64,000 nucleotides of DNA from Plumapathes pennacea. Its lineage: Eukaryota; Cnidaria; Anthozoa; Antipatharia; Myriopathidae. Location: assembly GCA_964036295.1 (NCBI GenBank), contig OZ038464.1:6496001-6560000 (forward strand). Reading direction: 5' to 3'. The notes beneath the pieces are model-generated. The model did no database searches and was not told the origin of the DNA. It was given only the letters and a program-made list of their open reading frames with translations. Shown in pieces: positions 34,300-47,800 of this stretch. Each line of letters starts with the position of its first letter. The stretch's first letter is position 1. The position numbers and the translations under genes were made by a program.

Positions 34300-35065
34300 A
34301 TTCTCCAATAACAAGGGAAATACAAACCATTAAATAGTACCCTCTAAGAAGTACAATGATTACTTGAAAATTGCATTTAAAATCTTATTGATCTGGAATG
34401 AGTCCTCTGTATTAAATGCAATTCCTAAAGTCTCAGGTTTTGTAGTAGTGATTCAATTTTACACTATTAACATTTTATTTTGATGTAAAAACACCCACAA
34501 GAATTTTTTAAGATTCCAAACAAAACATTAAAATCTGCAACTGTCCTTAAGATTCAAATTTTAACTTATAATATCAATAAATTGCACCACAATTCATCAC
34601 AACATCTTGGGGTCTAACCTCTCCAGTAAAAGAAATAGAACTGTATTTGAGCAAAGTAAATTTACTATAATTGAATGTGGATGTTATAACAACTTTACAG
34701 TATTATTATACATGCTCACTTATACCAAGAGACAAAAGAAATGTTACACTACTAAATCAGTCAAAATATTTTTTTGGACTTTAACAAATATTTAGCAAAC
34801 ATTTCTGGCCATTGCCCAATTGACTTGGGTGTCATTTTTGTCCTGATATATTTTTCATGAACTAAAGCCAGCATTTAAACAATCATATAATGTATTATTT
34901 TCTTTTGTCACTCTGCATAAGGAAATTGTGATGATACTGTAGCAAGTTACCATTGCATTTTCTGATTGAAAACTTGTGCTTTTCACAATCACTGAATTCA
35001 AACATTATTCATAAAATATTTAGTGTGTAAATTGAATGCCTGCAAGGTCGCTTTCATGTACACAT
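34300..35065. other. No gene recognised
   Basis: AT-rich sequence; no motif or repeat was seen. Confidence 0.4.
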
Positions 35066-35070
35066 TGTGG

Positions 35071-35244
35071 TACAGTTGAAGCTTTCGTAAGAGGACACCC
35101 GTGTCCATAACTGGAACTGTCTGCTAACAAGAATGTGTAAATACAGAGATTGAATGAGCTAAAGTTTAAACAGGGTTTCGTAGAGGTGTCCGTAAGTAGA
35201 GCTGTCCACTTATGAGAGTGTATGCCCAGAGAGCTTTGACTGTA
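35071..35244. repeat. Pogo/Tigger-like MITE family C, copy 1
   Basis: The ends TACAGTTGAAGCT and AGCTTTGACTGTA form terminal inverted repeats beginning with TA, and the interior matches 40244-40421. Confidence 0.7.
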
Positions 35245-35460
35245 TTACACAGTGAATTACAGGAAGGTGAGATTCTTTGCACTAAAACAATGATCTCAAT
35301 CAAAGGTCTTCAAAGCTATAAATATGAGAGCTTGTATGCTAATGGAATTATATATATGACCTGAATATGCAATCAAAGTGCTAAAATACAATAAAAGTGT
35401 TCACATACCTGCACTTGACTTGTATTGTTATTGTAAGTCAATTTTACATACCCACTTGAC

Positions 35461-35595
35461 CATTTGATTTGTTGTGTTCCTGGGTCGACTTGGGCTGAGA
35501 GATATCTCTGTTATTTCTATGCCTCTTCTTTTATTGACATAAAAATAGTAATATCTCTCAGCCCAAAGAGACACTTAAACACAAGAAATCAAATG
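35461..35595. repeat. Hairpin element
   Basis: CATTTGATTT...GGGCTGAGAGATAT is mirrored by ATATCTCTCAGCCC...GAAATCAAATG. Confidence 0.75.
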
Positions 35596-35599
35596 ATGC

Positions 35600-36610
35600 A
35601 CAAGCACAGGTAAATAATGAACTGAATAGAGTTGAATAAGTGGCCGGCGTGTTTCAATTCAGGAGTTTACAAATCCAGGAAAGCTACAGTAGGATAGGCG
35701 GCGTTTCAGTTTAAGAGTTCGTAGCTCGGTACATCATTTGAATGCGACCAAAATATACAAAAAGAACAAACCGCCCATCGACAAAACCACCAACTTAAAA
35801 GATCGCTGGGTGCAAATGTCATGATGATACAAATGAGCACTGAAATAATATCTTCGTTTATACGTTATCTTGCTTCGAGGCTAAGAACTATGCATTATTA
35901 AACTGAAAAGATCAAAATATCTACTCACCTCTTTCTCACCAACAAAATCCGCCATTTTGAAAATGGTGACGCCGAAAGGAGAATGGAAACTAGTACGAAG
36001 GGGGCATGGAAACTAATAAAGATCCACCGTTGTCTAAACGGATCCCCGGACTTCCCAAATTCCGGATTCATTTGTTATTTCATAAGAATGTCCACAAATT
36101 TCCCGGATACATCCAGATGCTCTGTGAATATCGTAAGATGTTCCTGGGTTGAAATCTGTGTTCGTAGTTTCAGAAAAGTTAGGTTTCCAGTAGTATTGTT
36201 AGCAAAAGAACATCCAGCTCCGAGACCCGCAATCAGTTCCGAGAACCACAAAAGTACATATCACGTGAATACTCTAAACCACATCATGTGGTATACACAG
36301 CTGCTGCAAGAACTTGTGCAAAATTTCGAATCGCTAGCCCCACTAAATGCAAAGATCTAGAAGTTTAAAGTTCCAGATAGTCCCATGGCTAAACTCTCTT
36401 ATTCAGCGTCAGTTCTAAATTTAATCAATCAAACAATCAACTTCATTAAAGTGTCGATTCTTACAGCTGGGTACATGTGCCCTACCAATCAAGGAGACAG
36501 GAGTCAGGAATTAAAGGAACTGACACTAAATAAAAGGGTTTGGTATGAAGCAATTTGAACTTCAAAAGTTCATATCTCAGCTGCTCAATACGCTATTTGT
36601 GTGTAAACTA
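35600..36610. other. No gene recognised
   Basis: A plus-strand open stretch at 35983-36360 has no motif. CCGCCATTTTGAAAATGG at about 35951 is a short palindrome. Confidence 0.35.
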
Positions 36611-36616
36611 TTTTCA

Positions 36617-36807
36617 GATAAACTGGTGTATCAACTGGGTGTTGATGAGGGTAATGGAACGCCGTAAAAGAGACAATAGCTGACGTTTCGAGCGCTAGCC
36701 CTTCGTCATCGCTCTGACGCTGGGCTAGCGCTCGAAACGTCAGCTATTGTCTCTTTCACGGCGTTCCAGTACTCTCATAAACACCCAGTTAATACACCAG
36801 TTTATCT
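36617..36807. repeat. Hairpin element with GCTAGCGCTCGAAACGTCAG arms
   Basis: GATAAACTGGTGTAT...CAATAGCTGACGTTTCGAGC is mirrored around a TCATCGCTCTGACG loop, giving arms of about 85 bp. Confidence 0.85.
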
Positions 36808-36809
36808 TC

Positions 36810-37860
36810 CGCCACGCCGACGCAGTCAACCTAGTTCTCCTAAGAGCTGGCATTACACTATTTTCAGATAGGCCATTCTGAAAATTGGAAAAAATCAGTT
36901 TTTCAGAAAAACTATTTTTGTGACGTCATCACTTTGGTACTCTATGGTGACGCAAAAAAATCGCTGTGCATCGCAACATATATATAGGACATTATCTGGC
37001 GTGCAGTCCCGGGCTATACTGAAGCTGTATTTCGCTAAACTAGTGTTTCTCTTATCTGATCAACAAACCGTTGTTCTGTTACAAGTCCGCAAGTTCTGAA
37101 TAGTAAACGTAGCGACCTACGCTGCTATAGAGCCGCGTTTGTTATTTTATGGATTTACGTTTCATGATAGTTGCATACAAATCAAGAATTGACACAGACA
37201 AAAACTCCAAAAAGCCAGAGGGTATATTTAAAAGAGACCAAAAGCAAGTCAGGTGGTCCACACTCGGTAGCTCGCTGACATAGTGCTTAAGAGGTTTATC
37301 GCTTTAAATTCGAGTAATGCACGTAAAAAAGTTTGTACCAGAAAAAGCTTGAAGCGCTATTTCTGGGATTTATTTCGATTTCTTCGTTTGACTCTGTAAG
37401 ACGATCACGTATGGGCAACACTGAGAACAGTCAAAAAGCGTACGGGAAGATGTCAGAATTTTTGGTTGCCTTCCTAGCTCAAAATTTGCAATAATGCGCG
37501 TTATCATTGCAAAATAAGGGTTTAATAGGAATATTTGTCCTCCTGTTTCTTGAAGAGGTTTGAGACATCTTTCGGTGTTACAGTGACAGAAGCCTGGCAT
37601 CAAAACAACTTTGATAAGTGTTGATAAATTCTGAATTACAAATACATGCAAGCTGCCTTGGTACAAGAATTATTTCGTTTACCGCGATTATTGCTCGAGT
37701 TTACAGCAGAACCCTCTCAAAAATGACACACACCGCGTTGAAAGGCCCTCTGAGTCAATTCAATGTTTTTGCTTACATATAGAAATTCGTAAATATCAAG
37801 ACTAAATTTGGTTTCCAACACGAAAAACGTAATAGATATAGGTAGGTAGCATTTTCAGAC
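36810..37860. other. No gene recognised
   Basis: No coding or repeat signal strong enough to name. Confidence 0.35.
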
Positions 37861-38010
37861 CAAAAGAAACTAATCTTTCCTCGAACGAGTCGGATGGAAA
37901 TGGATTTGTATTCATCTCTTATCGACTTTCAGGGGGCTCACATGGAGGATCAAGGATTTCGGCGCGCAAAGGACTGTGGTCTTGAGGGCCCCTTCGTCTG
38001 CATACCTTAG
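37860..38010. repeat. Copy of dispersed repeat with GGCGCGCAAAGGACTGTGGT
   Basis: Shares GGATTTCGGCGCGCAAAGGA and ACGAGTCGGATGGAAATGGA-type sequence with 50530-50700, 60196-60374, 62625-62730 and 63545-63660. It probably reads through into a weak minus-strand open frame that should not be taken as a gene. Confidence 0.6.
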
Positions 38011-38534
38011 CAAAAGAAGATAAGAGCGAGGGAGGGGAGAGTATCACAGCACATTCACAGCTCCGCGTGTTTCTCGGCCCACGTTTCCCAAACGCTTCTT
38101 CTGCGTCGATTCCTTGGATATGTGAGAACAAAGCGAGTTTTGTCCACCGAGCTCTGCAAACCGGAAAATAGATTGCACATTAATGAATTCTTTCACCAGC
38201 AAACATCAACACAATTTACACCCTCAAGCTTGGATCGAACGCCTCATGTGCTGAATATAAATGGAAACCCCGGGTGTTGGGACTAACTGCATTTGAATTG
38301 TTGGCAATGCAGTCTCAATGATAAATTTGATAAAAGAAATAGAAAACAATGCTCTAGTTAACAAAAACAGTGAACATTAATCGAGGCAGCCAACGCCACG
38401 TTGACTCTGTCGGTCTGTTTGCTGACAAACGCGACATCGAAACGCAAAATTGGTGGCTTGTAATCGTAAATTCATTTATTTAGTTCACAGGGGAAAAACG
38501 AGAACTCGCTTATCAATCGCGTGCTTCACGTCCG

Positions 38535-38556
38535 CCCCCCCCCCCCCCCCCCCCCA
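38535..38556. repeat. Poly-C run
   Basis: About 20 C in a row next to the exon 31 donor. Confidence 0.9.
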
Positions 38557-38561
38557 CTTAC

Positions 38562-38672
38562 CGGTACGAGAGTAGGTTGTCCAACCAAGCTGCCATGATT
38601 TTCATTTCCGCTTTGGTCTATCAGTAGTGTTCCGGATATTTGTTCCATACTGTAATACGCTCGCACCAGTCT
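38562..38672 (-). CDS. Giant thrombospondin exon 31: second LamG-like module start
   Basis: Acceptor TTCACAAG, donor CCG|GTAAGT, 111 nt, phase 0-0. [20 protein letters not shown] and [11 protein letters not shown] resemble a new LamG opening. A run of about 20 C lies just inside the next intron. The downstream exons are unknown. Confidence 0.65.
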
Positions 38673-38822
38673 CTTGTGAATTGGCCATTTGAGCCCCGCC
38701 AAGCCAACAGAACTGGCTATTTCCTCAACAGAAATCTTGATACCCCAAAGGGTAGTCTGAGAGTTGAATAGAAGTTGCCTATTACTAAGATATTTTTACC
38801 AATAAATACCACTGATACGAAA

Positions 38823-38853
<31 letters not shown>

Positions 38854-41800
38854 AATAAATAAATAAATAAATAAATAAATAAGTAAATAAATAAATAAAT
38901 AAATAAATGAATAAATAAATAAATAAATAAATAGAAAAAACTTTCATGGTCAAACCAGCCATCGCCTTATATATCTTATTGGCTAAGAAGCTCGAGTGTC
39001 CTTCCTCAATTTTGCAGATCGGAAAGTACGTCAGGTCGGTCTAAATTTTCAGAATTGGATTTCATGATGTTCTCTTTACTCAACAATATCTGGAAGTGGT
39101 GTAAATACCAGGGAGTGATTTTTATACGAAAAGTGAAAGAAAAAAATTTACGCCAGCAAATCAAGAAAACAGGTTTTTTCCTTAGCAACGTTGAATACGG
39201 CTGTATCTTTTTTACATGTCTATGGGGTTATTCGTACGTTACTATGCGGTATTTTTACGTTGTTCAGAGAGTTGTAAAATATAGGAAGTTATTGAAAGAA
39301 CTCTAAGTTTCTCCATTACCACTGGTGAAGATCGAGAGAAGGAAATGTGCAGTTGATCACGACAAATGCTTCCTGGACGTAAAAAACCTATTCCCTTAAA
39401 CCACAAACTCCAATCGTTTTGTTTTGAAAATAAAACTTAATTCTGTTTTATTTATTGTAAACAGAAAATTCCGGAATTTGACCGAAACAAAAGTGTCCTA
39501 CTCAGGATCGAAGCAACGCAGAAGCTGAAATCTCGCTGCAAAACGGAGCATAGAGTATGTTGAGAATGGCAAAGTATATTTATAGTTAGCATATGTTACA
39601 TGATTGATTTTGTAAAGTAAAATTTTATTAACTTGCATGGCATAGAGTCGTTTTCGAATTACTTTCGAAAACGAAACCAAAGTAAATACACCAACAAAAT
39701 CAGAGGCTGTAAAAAACACTTTCAGCCAATCAGAAGCCAAATTTATCCACGTTTTGGTTTTGCTTTGAAGAAGAAACCATTCAGCAGTGCGAAACACGCC
39801 ATCAAATGTGTTTTCGTGCGTGAGAATAGTCGCAATCAGGTTTTGCTTTAGCTATTGATTGGCCAAGAATGCTGCTGAACTTGCATGGACTATATGGAAA
39901 GCATAGAAAAAGTAAGACCAAAGCATCCGAAAACGGCTCTATAAATTACAAAACTCAAGTCAACTTACATCGTCCAAAGTCCCATTTATGAAGTGTTGTC
40001 CATTTCGTCCAAGATACAGTACTGTATTAGATGACTGAAAAAGAGATACCATAAACCGTTACTACTACGAAGTCTCTGGAATTTGAAGGGTCCCGGAAGG
40101 TTTGCTTGTCGTTCAAAAAAGGAGATTTGTCTCTTCTTATTGAATTCTCAATCCGTAAATGGCCGACAGAAAATCACAAACTTTTGTTATGTGAGCAAAA
40201 TAAAGGAATAGCTATAGCTCAGAGTTTCCCATACTGGTGAAGTTACAGTCGAAGCTCTGTGGGCGAACACTCTCGTAAGAGAACGGTTCTACTCATGGAC
40301 GACTCCACGAAACCCCGTTTTTACTCCAGCTCAGTCAAACTGTGTATTTACACATTCTCTTAAGCAGCCAGTTCCACTTACGGACGCTTTTCCCGCTTAC
40401 GCATGGGGAGCTTCAACTGTATTTAGCATTGATGCACTTTAGCTACTAGTTTACTCATATTCCGTTTAAAGATCGTAAATACCTATCATACTAGAAGTAC
40501 TAGAAGGCGCTTACCCATGCATAGGGTTTCACATCTGTGCGTTTCGAACTTGATGAACCATTCACGAACAGCTCGAGCTCATGCCCTTGAAATAGACAAT
40601 ACAAGACACTCACATCACCTCATATTGTTGTGGAATGGCTTAGATTTAGATTTATTCTTAAATATGTATTCCTCAACATTACTGAGTGTCATAGTCCCCA
40701 GACAAAATTAGCCATGAAAAAGGATTTTGAAAGACACCAAGGGTGCAAGAAGCAAAGAAACGGTGAAGGAAAACGGACACAGGAAAAAATAATTACAAAA
40801 CCCTCCTTGGACCCCAAGACCTCGCGCGTGGAACCTAGAAGACTAGGTGACGAAGCCTAGAACACCCGGATGCGGGGAGGTGGTCAATCGACATACAGAA
40901 AAAACAAAAACAAACAAACAAATTGGTGCCACGATTAGTTCCTCGCAGGGCTAGGGGAAATCGCTGCAATTTGAGGTCACGAAAGTCCTTTCTGAAACAA
41001 ATCAGATACGTGCGAGAACTATGTACGTTACTAAAAACGGTTAATAAACGTCAAAGACCTGTAAAGAACCACACCCAGCCATTGTTATACTTGTTACCGT
41101 CTAAATAAGCCAGCCAAATACTATCTTAATTATTAATCAAAATAAGTGGTCTTTATACACTACATAAACAAGAAACTATTTCGAGACAGAAACTTACTCT
41201 GTGCATCAAATCTGAAAGCCACGTGATGCCAATGCTCTGCTTCTACTGATTGGTGTGCCTGTACCTGAGCGCTGCCCAATTTACCATAGATACGCCTAAT
41301 AAGATAGAAAAAAGAAACTGTATCAAATAAACAACAAACGGATTGAACGAGCAAATACATGACATCTTGAGAAATCTGGAGAATGTATTTAAACACGAGG
41401 AAAAGTTCATAATTTGTCAAACTTCACATGCCCAATTTTTATATCATTAAAATACACCTGCTATCAATTTAAGCAGTCAGTAATGAGAATATCTAGCCAA
41501 AGCATTTTCTGACACATGAAATATGACGTGATAACAAGACACGGTTGATAATTCACAACAATTCACAACTAAAGTTGCTATTAAGATAAAAAAAGTCACA
41601 ATTTTAATACTGGCTGTGGCTCAAAGTTGGACGACCCCGTTACGACCTCATTTTTAGACACCCTATGAGGACAATCTCCTGTAAGTGTTCTTTAGACTAA
41701 AACCATAAGTGGTCGCTTAGAATAAACTTCAATATCATAGAAAGCAAGAGAACAGGAAAATTTATAAAACGACAGCAAAGAGTACTAACCTGTCCTTTAG

Positions 41801-44800
41801 ATAAAGACAAAGCGTCGAGTCATAAGTGCAAACAATGGGCATGCTTGTCGCCGAGTCAGCGGGTGAGGCATTAAGCCACGTGGTTATAGTAAAACTCTCG
41901 GTGAGTTCCAACTTTTGAATGGATGGCAAGGTCACGTGATCATTAATTCCACTAAAGTAAAGAGCCTGATTTGCCCTAAAAAAACAAGAACAAAAAATAT
42001 TAATATTAGTATTAATAAAAAATGATGATTTATTAACATTTTTTCCGGAAGACAAGAATGATTAAGAAAGAAGGGGAAAAATATCGGTGATTAACGATAT
42101 TGGCCAACACTTTATTGAAGAAAAATCATATCAAGGCTAGAATCTAAATTCCACGTCTTGTGTTCATCAGAGTTAAAATTGGGGACAGACACGTTTCACA
42201 CAAGGCAATTAATTAGAAGGTATAAGCTTAATTTTTACGATAAAATTGACGTCCAACCTGTCAGAACATTTGGCTTCTAATCTGGTCCAGATGACGCCTT
42301 TCTGACCAAATACAATCATACCCAGTCTACCGCCGGTCAGAGCTGTATCATATATGTCTCCCGAATCTATCACCACCTTATCTGCCCACGTAATCCGCAC
42401 CCTGCGATAATAGAAAACAAAGGGCATTCTTCACCATTTAGATTAACGTTATTCAACTTCATTTGATGTAGAAATCTGAGGATACCCCTAAGGGCCAATT
42501 TTTTAAACGGAGTGAAACTTAGATCTGGTTTATCGCTCAATGGAAGTTCAGACAAACTCCGTAAATCAGGATTAGCCGAAGGAATAAATTGATTTTTTAG
42601 AACATGGATCGTCGTCGGTTTATAAAGAGCACGTTTAGCCGTGGTTTGATAAGCATTGTTTTAACCTTGTTTAGACCAGGGCCCGGTTTTACGAAAGTCG
42701 ATTAAGCTAATCCGGGATTAACAAAATTCTTTCTCTCGAGCTCTCCCCCAATAAACTGCAGGCTTTTGTTCGAAGATGAATTAGAAAACTTGTTTCTGCT
42801 TAAAATGTTATCAAGAAAGTCGTTGTGCACGAAATTTTCACGTTTGCAGGCTTACAAATGACAAGAAAGTTTAGACCTAATCCAGGATTAGCTTAATCGT
42901 GCTTTGAAAAACTGGGCCCCAGGACTTTCATGACCGCGACCCAAACCTTGTTTAAAAAATCGGCCCTTTATGTTTGTCTTTTCAATTTGTTTGGTTACAT
43001 GCATAAAATAAGTCACAAGGTGTTCCCTAACTGAACAATCGTATCGAACTCACTGTTTGCGACGAAGAACAAGACGTATTTCTGATATTTACCTAATCAG
43101 GCCAATAGAGGGTCGGTGAGTGATGTGGAATAAGTACGGGGTGCGGTGATGCCAGCCTTCCATCTTTGGGTCGTGCCATAAAAGCTTTACCTTAAATTGA
43201 AATGTCGCCTTCAAGGGATTAATATATTATCATACGATTATTCGACCAGCGGAAAAAGCGTTTGTCACCACACAAAAGTGGTTATACTGCTAACATCACA
43301 GGTGACTCTTAGAAACAAACACATTCAAGAAAATGGCGGCCAGTTTGCGACCGAGAACACTCGGCGTTGGAAACAGGTTGAGAGTCGCAAAAGCGATGAA
43401 CTGATCTTTTACTCTCTGATCTTTGATTCTCAAGGCACATGTTATTGAAAATTAAGATCGAACTGCGGACTTCACCTGGATTTTACAGTTTGATTGATCG
43501 AAAGCTTTTTAGCACTTTTGAACCGTAGCGTTGGCTAAAATCACAGTACTTGTATGGCTTTAATGCTATATTTTCCAATGCTATATACAGAGGATAGACC
43601 TTTAGCGTTTCTCATTCACGAGTTGGCTCACAGGAGCCTTTAATATATAACCGGGCCCCTGAATATCGTTAGAGAATTTTACTATTTTTCTTTGTTTTAC
43701 GGATAACGCTCACAATTCAAAAAATCACGTACAATACAATAATTATGCGCAAAACGTATTTAGAGTCGAATTCTCATAAAGCTGTCATACTATTGGCTTA
43801 TCTAAAATATGTTCGACCAACAGGTGACTAAAAGAAACAGGAAACTGAAACGCCTACAGTGAGAAGCTTAGACATGATTCAACTGAATTGCTCTTGGCTG
43901 ATCTTCCACACTGCACTGCGGGCCTGTCAGTTCTATTATCACTACACGTAAAATGTCTTGCCAGGGCCTCACAGGGAGAAGTGATCATAACTGATGGAGT
44001 TATTTATTGTTATTATTAATATTAATATTAATAATAATACTATTATTACTTGCCTGGTCAGGTGTATCCCCAGAATGCCACAGAGCCTCAGCCAGGGAAG
44101 AGCTCGGACCACTTGTTGAATTGACCAACTGCAGAAGAGATTTACACGTGAATACATGGCTGTGATTAGAAAAGATACCAGTTCATGACATCGCGGAACT
44201 ACGTTCTTGACGTCACCTCAGTTAGCCAGCCGTCGTCACCATTATCATCTAACTCGGTCTAACTAGAGATAACATTTTATACCTCGCGTGCAAACCCCGT
44301 ATTTCTTGTGCACAACTTGTTGTAGGAAATGCATTGAACTAAGTCATAGAGCTGAGTATAGAGTCCTAGTATAGAGGGTTTACACGGCGGCCATGTTGGA
44401 GGGCAGGAACAATGAAATATTTTTCCATAACAATAGTATTTCTTTCCCAGAGAGGAATTGAATTCTACTGCTCCTGCCATCCAATATGGCCGCCGTGCAA
44501 ACCCTCTATTGAGTTCTTGGCTAAATCGTGAGGATACATGAGCGTTAGTATGACCTTGAATTCTCAGTTTTGTGCAATTACCGCTGGCTTAAAAATAGAA
44601 TGACCTCACGGCCTAAAAACGGTATTTCTGCGAGGTTCCACGTCACGTGTTAGGGACATCATCACCTTTATCTGGAGACCCTTGATCCCGGCGTTGATGT
44701 TCAAGTTTCCATAATTGATGCTTTCGCGTCTCCACATTACCACATAGAACTTATGATTGGATTGGTAACCAAATACAACCCCGATGTAATGCGATGAGTC

Positions 44801-47800
44801 CCCGCCCTTCACATACACTGTGCCACTGAAGTCCACGGGACCGTAACGAGTGTTACCTAAAATCAAAAACCTAAGTGTTTACAAAAACCAACGTATAGGG
44901 TGATCTTTCGGATGGTAATTGAGAATAGACCATGGAACACGCACACTGGTGTCATTGCGGTTTACTTGAAGCTACTGAAAACTACAGAAGTCAACGCGGA
45001 TGCAAAGAAGGCATGGTGTTGCCTGAAAGTCGAGAAGGATAGAGAAATAGTCCATAAGAAATAAAAGGAGAAGCACAGCTGAGCGTATTTTCTTATTTCT
45101 GTAAATTTCGCGCTCCCATGTGTTTTCACTTGATTGTGGAAAGTTTTATTGTGCGCGAATAAGTATTCTCGACAACTACCATCGAATTATGCAAGCCGAC
45201 GACACATGTCAGACAATGCATGCAATGCATGAAATACTCTGATCAAACACTATATTCTCTTCTTTACAAACACAACGGGGTTACACGGTAATCGATGAAC
45301 AATTATTGCGTTATATTCCTTTGAACTCTTTGAAAAAAGCCAACGGCTTCACAAGAAACCACCAAAAGGCGGTATGGATATACAGTGATGCCACACACTC
45401 ATGTCAAAATACCGCGGTGATATTGTATGATACAAGTTTTCATGTATTATTTTCATTATCTACTGTGATGCGTACCGATTAACATTCCTGGGTGACTTGT
45501 GTTTGTAACTTGCTCGACATCTACGCCCTGACAAAGCAAACAAAACACGAAACGAAATAACATCAACAAATACCATCTTAACCGTGCAATAGATTTGTTT
45601 GGTTAGTTTCGGGTCCATGAGTGACTCGAATTTCACATGAGCCGAATACAATGAAATCAATTACCTGAAACAATAGCTTTTGCTCATTTGCATTGCATTC
45701 GACTCATATGAAGTTTGACGTATGAAACAGAACAAAATACAAATTCTCCTAATCATTCAAAAAATATATGAGTGATATAGTGAGAATTGAGCATCAAAGC
45801 AGCAAATTTTCCATACTGTATCACATATTTTTGTTTCGAGGTGTTTGGAATTCCTCCTAAAAAACGAAGCACGAGTTTTTGAAATAACTTCTCAAGGAAT
45901 ATATGCAAATTAGGAAATTTTATCACTGGAGTTGGAAATTGGATCAAACACTTGAACCAGTGTTCGACACTGTGCCAACACCCTCCACCTGACCAAAAGC
46001 AATGCGCTAGTTAGGTAGTAGAATCAAGAATGTAAATGAGTTTGAAAGTCCCGTACCTTTTGAGCCACTCTCCATTTGGGGGCTGGGTCCGGGTGTCCTG
46101 GGTACAAATCAACAATGAAGTGCTCCAAGAAACTGGTGTTGCTAATGTGTTTAACTCGGGGACACACATCATCGACATCTGGTTCACCATCAGCATCAAA
46201 ATCTCCCACACAAACGTCACCCAAGGGATTTCCTGGTATAGGAAGAAAAACAATGAAAATGACACGGTCAAGCCTCCTGAGGCTCCTAACCATTATAAAC
46301 AAATAGAACAAATAGAAGTGAGAATTGACCAGCGTTTAATCCAGAAAGCTATCAAATTCCAAATTACCCTTACTGTATGACACATTTCTGATGAGAGAAA
46401 ACCAAAGCGAAAATCTTGATCACTCTCAAATAATTATTATTGAAATATACCATTCGAAACTTGTATCACCGTTGAGATTTATCACTGAACACGACACTAA
46501 AAATTCTAGGATGCGCACGCATACAAACGTAAAGTTTTGACTACCTCTATAAGGGGAAGAGGGAAGTTCTTACCATCTAAACCTGTCTTTTACTAGAGGT
46601 TTCGGTTTCACCTACGCTGTTTTCTACTTATTTCTTTAGTCCATAACCCTTGACTTCATGTTTTAAGTGTCCCTTCTGTAACGAAAGACTAACGTTCGAA
46701 ACCTCAGATCAAAAATACAATCTGTATACGTTTAGGCAGCTGGCCGTACGAACCATTGAGATCATAAGATAGATTTTTATGCTCCTGTCCCGGGTTTGTG
46801 ACCAAACAACAGTTATCCCGGATGTTGGGTACTCCATCATTGTCCATATCATCATCACACGAATCACCTAACGAAACAAAAAAATAGATTTGTTGGGCAA
46901 AAAATAACAAGAAACACACAAAACATTTAGGCCATGAGAAAAAAGTGATTGGATCTAAAGGAAAAACGTAACCAGTGCTTGCTGGACTCTTTCAAAATAC
47001 ATATTATATTATTATGTGACGTTTAGGCAAATCCTTCTCAAATGTTTACAATGATCCTCGTACTAAGTAGCAACAAGCATAACCATCTACTGCAAGACCA
47101 GTTGGTTTGCAAGTTCTTCAGTTGTTTCAGTTTAATACAAGCCCAAAAGCAAAGATATGCAAATAGTGAAGACCATCAGAAGACCTCTTGGTAAGGAGAG
47201 GTCGACGCCCGGGATAAATTATAAAGAAAAGCGAGCTGGTGTTGCGAATGTACCCTCGCAAGGTTCGGGATTCGGCCCAATAATCTACCAATAGGGGCTA
47301 ATCTAAATTAAGACCTTCAAACATCCGTAAAAGTTACAAACCCATTTTGTCAGCATCAGCATCAGCTTGATCACCATTTGGCAGATCTGGACAGTTATCA
47401 AAATTGTTTAAAACACCATCACCATCCCTGAAAAGATTAACAACAAAGCAGAAATATAATAGGTAAAATGAAAAAATAAAATTTTGAAATGTGGGCAAAC
47501 CACAATTAAGGTGACTCCGGAGTTTCATCGGGCGCACTCGTCCATGAAAAACTTTGAATCATATCCTTTTTGGCTTTAATGCAATTCCTATAAAACTTTA
47601 AGAAACAATGCAGTTATCATTCAGCACTAATACGATAGAATTCGAGTTAACTGGGGACAAATATTTTCAGTGATATTATAGCTTATGTGGACAGCACTTT
47701 TTGAACAAAATCGCACCCAGTGAAAAATTTTGCTGTTATATTTTTGTTAAACTTCTGGAATCAACTTATATTGACTTATTACATACCTTAACCAAGTTTC

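Noticed and set aside
37919..38145. Candidate last exon of the giant thrombospondin (minus strand, about 38145-38030)
   Set aside because: A frame with acceptor-like GGTTTGCAG and a TGA exists, but it lacks LamG motifs and runs into a dispersed repeat. Kept only as a remark in the gene entry.
39498..39560. Possible small exon on the minus strand between exons 30 and 31
   Set aside because: An acceptor TTTTGCAG is present, but no frame continues the LamG strand and no clear donor follows.
40630..40860. Plus-strand 76-codon basic frame
   Set aside because: Lies in an intron of the minus-strand gene, with no motif or splice context.
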